DNA of 64,000 bases, taken from the NCBI RefSeq assembly GCF_000219625.1, contig NC_018210.1, positions 1,054,001-1,118,000 of the forward strand, in the 5' to 3' direction. The stretch is from Zymoseptoria tritici IPO323 (lineage: Eukaryota; Ascomycota; Dothideomycetes; Mycosphaerellales; Mycosphaerellaceae). The notes under the pieces are model-generated. The model was not told the DNA's origin. It searched no databases and saw only the letters and a list, made by a program, of their open reading frames with translations. The translations under genes were made by a program, and so were the position numbers. This document shows positions 42,809-53,634 of the stretch, piece by piece (position 1 is the stretch's first letter; each line of letters opens with the position of its first letter).

Positions 42809-42979
42809 TGTTGTGGATCATCAGACTGACCATCAGTGAAGTGCACGTGACTAGTGCCAAGGCATTTACACACACAGATAGCTAAAGTGAGAATCTTATA
42901 CTTAAGATTCTCTCTGCATGACAATATATACCTGCTAATTAGAGGTCTTCTTCTACTTAGCTTAAGTCTAATTACAACA
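42809..42979 (+). repeat. 5' LTR of the copia element (171 bp)
   Basis: TGTTGTGGATCATCAG to ATTACAACA; same length as 48972-49142. The outer (left) half keeps CA and TG where the partner has TA; the inner half is the reverse. Confidence 0.92.
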
Positions 42980-42994
42980 GGTTATAAGCCCGGC
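42980..42994 (+). other. Primer-binding site, initiator tRNA-Met anticodon-arm type
   Basis: GGTTATAAGCCCGGC directly follows the LTR. Its reverse complement, allowing one RIP change (TGA to TAA), is the anticodon arm of fungal initiator tRNA-Met (GCTCATAACC). Copia and Ty5 are known to use such a half-tRNA primer. Confidence 0.65.
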
Positions 42995-43049
42995 GTAACT
43001 ACTGCATACTTAAGGAAGAATTGTCTGTTCTAAGCGCAGCTACTAGAAC

Positions 43050-46000
43050 CTTATTGTACACTGTTTAGACAGTTAACTAGCGAGCTAAGAAAGAGCTAGT
43101 TACAACAACAGCCGCAATGTAGGCTAATAAGTTTAAGACTGCGAAGGAGAATAAAGTCCTAAGAAAGGGAAGCAACTTCTTAGACTAGTTAAGGATGCTT
43201 AAAGCAGCCCTTATAGACAAGGAGGTGTTAGGCTATGTCTTTTATAACATTCTTTAGTGCCCTGCCTAACTAAAGCTAGGAATTAAAGTTAGATATCCCT
43301 CTCTATTAACTAAGGAGAGTACTGCTTTATCCTCCTAGGCTCTAACTCCTTCCTAAAAAGAAGGAGGGGACACTCTAGTAACAGAACCTATTCTAACTAG
43401 TAGACTAAGACTAACTCCTCTCTAAGTCTAGCACAAGTATAACCTAATTATATACGGGATTGTTAGCAAAAGGATTAACTAATCTCTAAGGCCTAACTTT
43501 GGGGATATAGAGAAGACAGCTAAGGAACTATATAATACTGTTGCAGCTACCTACAGGCCTGTTATAACTATAAACATTTATAACAGCCTAAGGATTCTTA
43601 GAATTAGTAACATTAAGATCTAAGGAACAAATACTTAGAAGTACTGTAAGGACTTCTAGAAGTAGCATCACAAGTATATCTCTGTAACAGAACAATACTC
43701 TAGGTCTAAGAGCATTCTAGTCTTAAAGCTTACCTTTAGTAATAAGTAGATTAGGCTGTTCTTTATCTAGGGCCTCTACTATCTAGAATACCTAAGAAGC
43801 TAGAGACAATCCTATTACATTAAGAACACAACTCTTAAAGAGCTAATTACCTTATTAATTAAGGAACCTCCTCTATAGACATAGAGGACAGCAGGAGGAT
43901 TTAGGGGTGCTATAGTAGATAATAATTAGTATACTAAGTGTACCTATTATATCTATACAAATGCAGATTGCTTTAAGAAGCACCCTAACAAGGCCCTAAA
44001 GTCCTAGGTATATAGAGGAAAAGGAGGATCTAATAAGGATAAGAAGAAGTCCTAAGACAAGAGCAAGAGACATAATAAGAAGGGAGGAAAGGGTACTGTA
44101 GCAATTAAGCCTATCTCCTCTTCTAATATAAGCTTAGGCTCTAATTTAGACAGCTTATTTGCAGGAGTAGCAATTGCTGCCGCTAGAATACAAAGGAGTA
44201 ACACTATTGTCTAGGATTCTAGTACATTATACTACTTCTTTAACAACAAGTCCTAGTTCTTAGACCTTAAACCCCTAGAAACCCTAATTAGGTTCTCTTA
44301 AGCTATTAGACAAAGTATAGTTACACACTTAGGAAGTGTAAGGATTATAATAAAGTATAAGGGGAATAAGTTAAACATTACCTTACAAGATGTGTTGTAC
44401 TCTCCTAACTCTAATTACAACCTTATCTTAGTAGAGACTCTCTAGCTAAAGTGTAAGGTCTACCTAGACAGGCTATCTTTATATATTCTAAGGAATAACA
44501 AGAAGATAGGCAAGGTTTAGTCTACTTATAATGTTCTAATCCTCTAGAATGCAACTGTCTCTCTCCCTAAGGGGAGTACTAAAGTTGCTTCTATAACTAA
44601 CAGGAATATGTCCTGTCTAGCCTTTGCTATGCTTAAGGCTAATATAACAAGATAGCACTAGAGACTAGGCTATATAGGGAACAAGATTCTTAGTACAACA
44701 AAGGCTTAAGTCTAAGGACTTAAGCAGATTAACACATCTACACTTAAGTACTGTAAGCTATATAAGCTTGCAAGGTTATAGAGAGTAGTGTTAAGAACTC
44801 TAAGACTAACACCTTAATCCTTATTAGATAAGATCTATATTAATATTATAGGACTAATCTTTCTACTAGACATCTTTAGATGCAAGTACATCCTTATAAT
44901 TACTAATGCAAAGTTAAGAAGGAGATAGGCTATCTTCTGCAAGCTTAAATCACAAGCTGCACAAATTATTAAGAAATAGACTACTAAGACATTTAACTAG
45001 TACAAAAAGATAGTTAAGATCTAGTTCTTAGATAGAGGAGGAGAGTTTAACAATAATAATCTAATTACATTTGTAGAGAATAAGGGACTAAGATAGGATT
45101 TCTTAGCTCCCTATACTCCTAAGCAGAATAGAATTGCAGAATTATCTAATAAGGTTATCCTTAACAAGGCAAGAGCAATAATAATTAACTCTAGCCTACC
45201 TCTCCCTCTCTAGAGTTTTGTAGTTGCATATACAATCTTCCTTACTAATAGGCTAGTATGCCTATTAACTAACAAGATTCCTCTTTAGGAATTTGATTAA
45301 GATCTTAATACTAGAACTCTATATATTAATCTAACAAAGGTTAGGAGATTTAGATGCAGAGCATATCTGCATAATTAGGGGAGACCTAATTTATAGAAGT
45401 TCTATCCTAGAGCAGAGAAATACTAGAATCTAGGATTCTAGGAGAATACTTTAACTAACTATATAGTTTAGAAGTTTAAACTATCTATCCTTGCCAGGTT
45501 TTAGTACAAGATTGTAACCTCTCCTTATGTAACACATAATAAGGATAAGGTATATAGCATAATACCCGCTGCCCTAGACTTCTAGGGGGAGAGTTTCCTG
45601 CAACTAATGCAACCTATTACTACAGAACAGGAAGTCTATGCTATCTACACTAAGGATTAAGATTAGGGCTAGGATGCCTAAGGGCAAGATGCCTAACCTC
45701 TTACTACTTCTTATCTTTAAGAAGTAGAGAACATGTTTAATACTATGCAGAGAGAGAGAAACTAAGCCTCCCTTTTAACATCTTAGGGGGAGCAAATATT
45801 AGGTTAGGACATACAGTCCTAGGATAACTAACATAAGCAGTCTAAGCCTAATTAGCTAGAGGCTACTAAGTATAAAGAAGCCTCCTAGCTAGCTTAGGGG
45901 GAGTATGTTTCTAAGGAAACAGGAAGTCCTAAGGGATTCTAGGAGCAGGCTAATGCCTTATTAACATAGCTACAATATTAAGCATTAGCAGAGAATTGCC

Positions 46001-47809
46001 CTAAAAGGGAAGATCTCTAAGATTATACTATAACTCCCTTCTTAGACATTTATGTTATAGGAAAGAGGAAAGTAGGGAGAAGCCCTAAGAGACCTAAGAA
46101 ATTAGGCAATAAAGCAAGTCCTAAAAGCTTAGGCACATTTAGACTCTTAAGAAGTAGAAGATTAGTTGTAAGAAAAGACTATAGCAAGATCTAGAAGATA
46201 GGACTTAAAGCAACAAATCCTAATCTATCTAATCCTAAGATAGTTAAGGAAGCTCTCTCTAGATCTAACTATAAGGAATAGGAGAAAGCTATTATTAAGG
46301 AAGCTAAGTTACTTAAGTCTACAGGATGCCTTAAATAGAAACTTATTAGCACCCTCCCTAAGGGGAGAGTCCCTCTTATAGGGAAATAGGTCTTTAAGAT
46401 TAAGGTGCTCCTAGATAGAACTGTAGAGAAGTACAAGGCTAGATAGATAGCTAGGGGATTTACACAAAGGAAGGGACTTAACTATGTTAATACCTTTGCT
46501 CCTACCCTAAGAGCTGCAATAGGGAGAATACTTCTGTCCCTCTTAGTTAACTTTAGCTAGAAGAGGAGATAAGTTAATATTAAGACTGCATTCCTAAATC
46601 CAAACCTAGATAAGCAGATCTTTATTAAGCTACTAGAGGGAGCTTATTTCTTTAAGAAAGATGCCTACAAGTACATTATATATGTTAAGAAAGGACTGTA
46701 TAGGCTTAAGTAGGCAGCTGCTCTCTAGTACTACGATGCTATAGACACTCTCTAAAAGCTTGGTCTAACAAGAACTGTTAGTAATACTTGCCTCTTTTAA
46801 GGGAAAGGCATCCTTGTTCTCCTTTATGTAGATAACTTCTAGATCTTTAGACAGTTAGACTATAAGATTAACAAGCTAATTAAGGGATTAGAGCAGAAGT
46901 ACACAATTAAGGTTATTAATACTAATGTCTTTCTTAGACTTTACCTAAAGGAAGGGAAAGATGGCTCTATGTCTGTCTCTTAGGAACACTATTCTAGAGA
47001 CAAACTTTAAGGATATAGTCTTAGCAATGCAAAGAGTGTTAAGTACCCCCTTAACACCCTCCTTAAACCCCTCTAGGATAAGGGAACAAAGGAGGACTAT
47101 AATCTCTTTAACAAGATTATTAGGGAACTGTAATATCTGTTAAACTATACTAGACTAGATATTAGTTTTGCTGTTAACTATTATGCAAGGTTCCTTTAGA
47201 ACCTAGGACCTTTGTATGTTTAGGTAGCTAAACACATCTAGAGATATGTTGTAGGCACAATTAACAAGTGCCTTATATACAGGAAAACTAAGGAGCAAAT
47301 TTAGATTAAAGCATTCTTAGACTCTAACTTTGCTAGTAATCCTAGTATATCTAGGTCTACCTTAGGAATACTCTTTAAAATTGCAGGAGGCCTAGTTGTC
47401 TAGAGATCTTAACTGCAGAAAGAAGTAGTGCTATCTAGTACTAAGGCAGAGTACCTCTCTCTTACTAAGGCAACAAGAGAAGTAAATTAGGTAAGGAATC
47501 TTATTAATAAGCTCTAGCCCTTTACCTAGGCTAAAAGTATTTCTACTATCCTTATTAAAGTAGACAATTAATTAGCTATTAGCCTTGTGGAAAACTATGC
47601 TAACTCCAAAAGATTAAGACATGTCTCTCTTAGGAACTATTACTATAGAGAGCAACATAACAAGGGGAGTATTAAGGTAGAGTTTGTAAGGACAGACATG
47701 CAGCTTGCAGACTGTCTAACAAAACCAAAATCCCTAAACACTATCCTCTAATATATAGATCTATAAATCTAGCAAAAAGATACTTATGTGTCTATGCTAG
47801 GCAGCTAAC
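43050..47809 (+). pseudogene. Copia gag-pol polyprotein, RIP-degraded
   Basis: One frame broken by dozens of TAG/TAA. A degenerate zinc knuckle lies at about 43938-43990 (C-T-Y-Y...ADCFKKHP, second Cys now Tyr). A protease-like start (SSTLYYFFNNKS) is near 44218. The integrase core includes FLDRGGEFNN near 45030 and APYTPKQNRIAE near 45105. RT has RQIARGFTQ, KTAFLNPNL, KGLYRLKQA. Its YVDD at 46825-46836 is now Tyr-Val-Asp-Asn. RNase H has SSTKAEYLSLTKA and ADCLTKPKS. Stop near 47807. Confidence 0.85.
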
Positions 47810-47825
47810 ATAGACATATAAGAGA

Positions 47826-47896
47826 GGCTAATATAGGAATTGAACCTGTGACCTTCTGATTTGTGGTTAGAAATTATACTACTAGACTAACTAGCC
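47826..47896 (-). tRNA. tRNA-like cloverleaf inside the copia element, RIP-altered
   Basis: On the minus strand 71 nt fold as a tRNA. Acceptor stem GGCTAGT/ATTAGCC pairs throughout (one G-T). The anticodon stem TCTAA/TCAGA and the T stem ACAGG/CCTAT have one mismatch each, and both become perfect if TA is read as the pre-RIP TG. The T-loop sequence GGTTCAATTCC fits a B box and the D-arm TAGTCTAGTAGTATAAT an A box. The loop is CCACAAA, so by position the anticodon is ACA, one transition from GCA (Cys); base 33 is C, not T. It lies about 20 nt after pol. Probably a captured or inserted tRNA gene, now a pseudogene. Confidence 0.55.
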
Positions 47897-48149
47897 CTTA
47901 ATAAGAAGAGGGAAATTGCTCTTAAATTTATGCCTTAATACCTGTATTCCTACCTAAGAAGGATTCCCTCCCTAGAATTATACTATTTTATTTGTTACAA
48001 AACTAAGAAGTATAACACTTAGAACACTTATTTTATTCTTATCTGTACAAAGGAAAGGAGGCAACTACACACCTCTACAAAAGTATCTAAGAAACTATAA
48101 GAAAAACACCTAGCTAAAGGAAAACTTTTCTATAAAAACCTAAAAGCAT

Positions 48150-48880
48150 TAGAGCATGTCCTAGAACCTGTAGCCTGCCCCCCTAGACTACTACTAAAAG
48201 ACTAAGCTAATTCCCCTAGAATCTTAACTTAAAGCCTAGGAGAATGTTAGTTTCTATTAGGGAAGAAGGGATTTTAAGGAGAACATATACAGGATGCTGT
48301 GCTACTAACTACTACTTTATCTCTGCCTTATTAGAGCTTAATATTTAGCTAAGGGGAGTCTAGTTATAGTATAACACAAATCCCTAAGGATTAGGAGTTA
48401 TTAGACTAGGGTAGTTTTCTACTAGGAAGGCCTACTCCCTTAGGTTGTATAGCTCCTCTATTACTATATTAATAAGGTCTGTAGTAAGGAGATCCTTATT
48501 AAGCTTAGCTATAAAGTTATTAAAGTAAGCTACAAAAGAGAAGGGACCCTAAGCCCTAACATTTACTCTGTTGTAGTGTTGATTTATCTCTCCTCTAATA
48601 AGTTAATGTATAGTCTAATATGCTATAGAACTATCTTTGTAGATCTATAGGAGATCTCTACTACTAATAGCTCTTGCTTTATCGATAACTTGCTAGAAGG
48701 TTTTCCTAGGGACAGAGAAAGCTGCTCTTCTTCTAGAAGCTATAGCTAGTAATGTAGATTGTGTTATTAATAGCTATAAGGGATAGATAATAGATTAGCT
48801 AATAAATTAGCTAAATAGATAAGAGGTGTAGATTATAAAGTAGAGGAATAAAAAAGCTAGAAGAAGATGCTTTTTAACAA
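48150..48880 (-). pseudogene. Antisense accessory ORF of the copia element, RIP-stopped
   Basis: On the strand opposite to pol one frame reads as protein for over 200 codons, broken mainly by TAG/TAA in Gln-like positions. Segments include LLAIASRRRAAFSVPRKTF, QVIDKARAISSRDLL, INQHYNRVNVRA, GPFSFVAYFNNFIAKLNKDL and IVIEELYNLREQAFLVENYP. I could not fix the start or the exact end. No known family is recognised, and no likeness to the antisense ORFs of elements A and B. Confidence 0.5.
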
Positions 48881-48971
48881 GCTAAAGCCGAGCATTAGCT
48901 ACGTAGTAGGTAAATACCTGCTATATTTAGGTAACAGACAGCTCGTGATAATGCAGCTGCTAATAGGGGAG

Positions 48972-49142
48972 TGTTGTGGATTATTAGACTAACTATTAGT
49001 AAAGTGTACGTAACTAGTGCCAAGGCATTTATACACACAGATAGCTGAAGTAAGAATCTTACACTTGAGATTCTCTCTGCATAACAATATATACCTGCTA
49101 ATCAGAGGTCTTCTTCTACTCAGCTTGAGTCCAATCACAACA
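48972..49142 (+). repeat. 3' LTR of the copia element (171 bp)
   Basis: TGTTGTGGATTATTAG to ATCACAACA, followed by TSD AATGA. The inner (left) half is RIP-changed, the outer half not. Confidence 0.92.
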
Positions 49143-49410
49143 AATGAGCGGTGGTGTTGGAGCTTGCAGCCAGACCATGACGCATTGAACGGGAGATTCA
49201 CTTCGGGCTGGACCCCCGCGGTAATGGCAGGGGAGGACTGCCTCTGTCCATTATACACTTCCATCGTTTGTTCCCCATTATTGTATGGACCTACTACCTT
49301 GCATACAAGGAACACCATACAGGCCCAGCAGTTGTTGCGTACTTCAAACTGCTCCACGCAGCAACAGAACGTACATCCGAGTGCACCGCTGACCATCAAC
49401 TTGAAATCGC

Positions 49411-50472
49411 TCACCACGTACACAGATCAGAATATCCCACTTCCCAACTCATCGAAGCTGCACATCCCTTCTCCAGAGGCAGCGTACCCGACGCGTTGAC
49501 CCACTCCGGATGCGTTTCCTGCATACGTCTGACATACTCCCGGTCCTCTTCTGTCTCGAGTCCCAGAGCAGCAACGACCGCCTGGAAGTTGCCATAGTTC
49601 GGTCCGAGGTGGTGGAGTTCTATTCTTTGTCGGTCTTTGTCGACTATGGCGAAATAATAGACCTCGTTGAGAGGGTGGTAGTCTATGGCATCTAATGTTG
49701 AATCGTCGGCAATGCCGCCATCCCAAGAACAGAAGCCGGGAAGAGCGAGAACCAAGACAGCTTGCACACCCAAGCGCTGTTTGACATCATTGGCAAGTGC
49801 TCGAAGATAGACCCGGTGGACTTGACCTGGAGTTGTATTGGTGAATTCCAGGCCGTCGCCGAGCGCCTCCTCGATAGCTTGTCGCGACGGTGTCGATATC
49901 GTAGCGAATTGTCTGAGGGACGTCATGTGGGGGAATATCGTGTCAAAGAAGTCTTGCAGCGGTTCAAGGAGGACGCCGTCGGTCGGAAAGGATTCGTGTG
50001 GGCGGTATTCGAAGACGCCTGCTCCCTCCAGTCTGAGCCAGCATGTCTTGACCTTCGAGAAGTACAGTCCAATACTCGTCACCATCTGATTAGCACACGA
50101 CGGAACAGATTCATCTTCTGAGCGCAATGCGCAGAAAACGTCATCCGAGCTCTTCAAGTGTAACTGGAGTGAGCGCCACACTTCTTGCTCGTACTCCCGC
50201 TTGAAGTCTTTGCTGACCAACATCATGGGCAAAGTTGGAGCCCCTACGAATTCTGCTCGAACAATGACTCTCGGAAGCATGACGTTCGGAATGCAGGCTC
50301 CGCGCGTTATCTGACAGTACACCAGATTTCGAACCTCGGCGGGCAGATCAACGAAGCGAAAGGCCTCGTCTTCAGGAGCTTGCGGTGTGTTTGGCACGCT
50401 TTCTGTGATGTCTTCCGTGCGAAGCCTCGGCCCAGGCATGACGGTGACGCAGTACGACACGACGCTGCCCAT
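49411..50472 (-). CDS. F-box-like/2EXR-type fungal protein
   Basis: 353 residues, single exon, start ATG 50472 (MGSVVSYCVTVMPG). The N-terminal motif FVDLPAEVRNLVYCQITRG, followed by LPMMLVSKDFKREYEQEVW, is the pattern of a very large family of filamentous-fungal proteins of unknown function. The rest (SIGLYFSKVKTCWLRLEG, FFDTIFPHMTSLRQF) resembles the usual beta/alpha body of that family. No signal peptide. The copia element ends about 270 bp beyond its 3' end. Confidence 0.7.
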   Translation of the reverse strand: MGSVVSYCVTVMPGPRLRTEDITESVPNTPQAPEDEAFRFVDLPAEVRNLVYCQITRGACIPNVMLPRVIVRAEFVGAPTLPMMLVSKDFKREYEQEVWRSLQLHLKSSDDVFCALRSEDESVPSCANQMVTSIGLYFSKVKTCWLRLEGAGVFEYRPHESFPTDGVLLEPLQDFFDTIFPHMTSLRQFATISTPSRQAIEEALGDGLEFTNTTPGQVHRVYLRALANDVKQRLGVQAVLVLALPGFCSWDGGIADDSTLDAIDYHPLNEVYYFAIVDKDRQRIELHHLGPNYGNFQAVVAALGLETEEDREYVRRMQETHPEWVNASGTLPLEKGCAASMSWEVGYSDLCTW

Positions 50473-51013
50473 CTTGACTGGACGTGTAGAACTTGCGATG
50501 GGCGGATCGGATCGATGGGGCGAATGTGAGACGAGGCGGCAGTATTGCTCGCTTCCGTAGTCGTGTTGCTCTGATTTGATGCGTCAGCTTGCGAGCTTTC
50601 CAAAGCGAGGAGAAACGTACGGACAACAAGTAGCTGCCACAGCTTACGCCGATGCGATGGTCGTGTTGGAGTCAAGTCGAAGCGACCACTTGCTCTCTTG
50701 CGCACGGCGGACAGAGAGCTTGTTGTTATGGAGGCTCAATTGGCAAGTGAAGTTTCAGCGTTGAGGAGGAAAATGCAGACGTTCGGAATTGCAAACAAAA
50801 GGCTTGCGCCAAGGTCGGTCTTGCTTCTTGCAGTGGTGATGGGAAAGAAGGCTCGTCGGACTCACCTCACATGCACACATGTCAGCTCACACCTGGCTCT
50901 ATAGACCTGCAACGACTTGCAACATTTCCGCTCGAAAGCATTCACATGCTTCTCTCAGAATGGCGGAATACTGTGCTCTCCTCGAAAACGTGATTGCTAA
51001 AAACATTCCAAAT
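50473..51013. other. Intergenic, no gene seen
   Basis: Promoter of the 50472 gene and 3' end of the oxidoreductase gene. Confidence 0.45.
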
Positions 51014-52278
51014 CTAATCGATTTGAATGCCGACCTTTGCGAAGTGCTTTTGGTCCCACATGTACTGGAGGCCAAGTCAGTAAGATTATCACATGCATAC
51101 TCGTCCGTCCGCAAGCTCACCTGATACGCCTCCTTCAAATCCTCCAGCTTGAACACTTTCTCGTCGATGACCGGCTTGATACCATTCGCCTCGATCGCTC
51201 TGTTCATCGCTTCGAACTGCTTTCTCGACCCGACCAGCACGCCGCGAATCGTGCAGATGTTCGTAAGCGCATCCAACATGGTCGGTTGGTCTTCTCCTTT
51301 CGCACCTCCGATGAATCCAATGACACTGATCACTCCATCAATGGCGATCGCCTGTAGACTCTGCTTCATCGTATTTGGCCCGCCGACCTCCACGACGTGC
51401 TGCACACCCGCTCCTTCGGTCAGCTTCTTGGCGGTCTCTCCCCATGAGCTGTCCTCCTTGTAGTTCAGAACATGATCCGCGCCGAGAGCCTTCAACTTCT
51501 CGCCCTTCTCAGCACTCGACGTCGTAGCGATGACCTTGGCACCGGCAGCTTTGGCAAACTGGACGGCAAAGATTGACACGCCACCAGTTCCTTGTGTCAA
51601 GACCCAGTCACCGGGCATCAATGGCTTCAAGCCGTACCTAAACAGACGGGCGGAAGGGTCAGCAGTGGTTCATATAGAGGGTATCTGAACAGACTGAGAC
51701 CTGGTGGCACAGCCCGGGAGACAATCTCGGACGGCCACAGCCTGTCTGCTCTTTGGTTTTCTTACAAGGCGTTCCAGGCTGTCAGTCCAGCGCAGGTCAA
51801 TGAAGCTCCCTCGACGAAGTTCAGGTTCTTGGGCAGGTGCACAAGCCCTTCCTCATCGAAAGCGCCGTATTGTCGGAGACAGCCGTCGACCATTCCACCC
51901 AGGCCGCTGGCCACGGAGATTGGGTCGAGCGAGCCGGCGATATGTCCCTGATTGAAGAGAGTCGCAACTTTGTCGCCCTTCTTGAAGCGCTTGACATTCT
52001 TTCCGACGGCTTCGACCACGCCAGCTCCGTCGGAGCCAGGGACAACGTTGTCACGCTGTCCAAATGGGTATTTACCCTTGGCGATGATCAGGTCGCGGTA
52101 ATTGAGCGAGGAGCCATGTACTGTCGAGAAGTGGTCAATACACAGTTCAGATAACGGTCTGAATATTCTTACGGCGAACAAGAACGTCCTTGTCCCCGAC
52201 TTCTGGGATCTGCTCGTCGCTGATCTTCAAGTCGTCGAAGCCGGTCGTGGCTGTTACTCTCCAGGTCTGGTTCGGCAT
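51014..52278 (-). CDS. MDR-family NAD(P)-dependent oxidoreductase, four exons
   Basis: Exons 52278-52173, 52120-51766, 51637-51121 and 51064-51014 give 342 residues. All introns are GT-AG and keep the frame (VRLHGSSLNYRDL, AWNALYGLKPL, EAYQYMWDQKHF). N-terminal GroES-like part (GSDGAGVVEAVGKNVKRFKKGDKV), then a Rossmann fold with GTGGVSIFAVQFAKAAGA. The usual catalytic zinc Cys of alcohol dehydrogenases is replaced (GSSLNYRD), so it belongs to the zinc-independent quinone-reductase-like branch. Probably cytosolic; substrate unknown. The C-terminus FAKVGIQID is typical of the family. Confidence 0.88.
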
Positions 52279-53634
52279 GATGGCTATTGGTAGATGCTGT
52301 TTGGTAGAATACGGGTATGGGAAGGATGAATGCCAACGATTTGTTTCGTGGACAGCAATGTATATGAGAGAGAAGGAGGCGATACCACCTGCTTACCGAT
52401 AGCTAAACTGGACCTCTTGGGCTCGTTCCATTGATTTCTAATCGCCCTTCGAAGCGTCTTCCCGAAAAGACATCATTGTCGTCAGATCTACCAGGGAGGA
52501 TGACGTTGTGTGAAGGTGAGTCTGCATTTTGGTGGAGAACCTCACATGAGCCGCTCCGATGCCTGCCGAACTTCGCCCGGCACATGAGAGTTGCCTCAGG
52601 CAGGCACCGGACTTTCGGGCTTTTCTCCTGAGTTCACTTTGTCGAGCTCCCTGTCAACACACATCAAGGCTACTTTGATCCAATCTGAATTGAAGCCTTC
52701 GATCGCTCTCGGCCGCTCTGGCATACATTTAGACACGCCGGAAAACTCGACACCTACACCACTCCATACTACAGGCTTCGTGGCGCAAGATCGTAGCACG
52801 AAGCCGGAAGGTGCAAAGCATAGGCATTCTTGTCGATTCGTCTCAGCCTAGGTCGCATCGCCTTTACTTCGACGAGGATTTCATTGCAGGGCCTCATCAT
52901 ACAGGGCCAATGACGTGAGGGAATCAAGCCGGCTGCAGTCACCAGCGTGCTCGAGCACGACCTATGCCGGCTTCTCCACGCGACACGATCGATCTCGGCT
53001 ATTGGCATCGCCATCACAAGAGCTGCTCCACGCGGCACAGGCTGAGCCATTCGTGAGCAATCAGAATATTCCTGATGTCGGTGGACTCATGCCTCTCATT
53101 CGACACCTTCGGCCTCTGCTTGTTCATTGAACTGCACGAGACCATCAGCCGTCTGTGCACCGTGACACAGAAGTTTCTTCGCTGCCCGTGATGCCGGCAG
53201 CACAGCAATGGTCGGAGGCCAAGTCCGTCATACCGGCGTCTACCCGTGTCCTCAATGCTCAAGCGAATGCTTGTAATACGATGGAGAGTGGAGACTCACC
53301 GCAACACACGAGCACTCCTTCTCGCGTGGCAGGCATGTCAATCTCCGGCATGTGCACAAAGCGTTCATCGATTGGTGAGATCTCTGAGTATTGGTGACTC
53401 TGTTCTCAATCAGGCGAGCGAAATCTGCATCGAAGTCAATCGTGTGTGGTTGGCTTAGATTCCGTCTCGGGCTTCATGCATCGAACATTCCCTGTTGGCG
53501 ATCGTGCGGGCCAGGCACCTCATCATTCCCACGCGAGGACGGACTAAATATGCATCGAAAACGCGATCATCTGGTGGGTGGTGCTGTCTTCAACATTCTC
53601 CTCGCACGGATTTCTCCATGGCCGACTCGAGCCG
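52279..53634. other. Intergenic, no gene seen
   Basis: About 1.35 kb of promoter region between divergent genes. Short frames on both strands have no family motifs. Confidence 0.45.

Larger units (their letters stand above)
42809..49142 (+). mobile_element. Ty1/copia retrotransposon, complete but RIP-inactivated
   Basis: 6.3 kb, plus strand, TSD AATGA, 171-bp LTRs. Order: LTR, tRNA-fragment primer site, gag, protease, integrase, RT, RNase H (the copia order), a tRNA-like sequence, an opposite-strand ORF, LTR. TAG/TAA stops at Gln and Trp positions occur throughout. Confidence 0.92.

Noticed and set aside
24828..42854. 14-nt match GTGCACGTGACTAG at the TE border (24828-24841) and in the copia LTR (42841-42854)
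   Set aside because: A few 14-nt matches are expected by chance in a window of this size, and the core CACGTG is a common palindrome.
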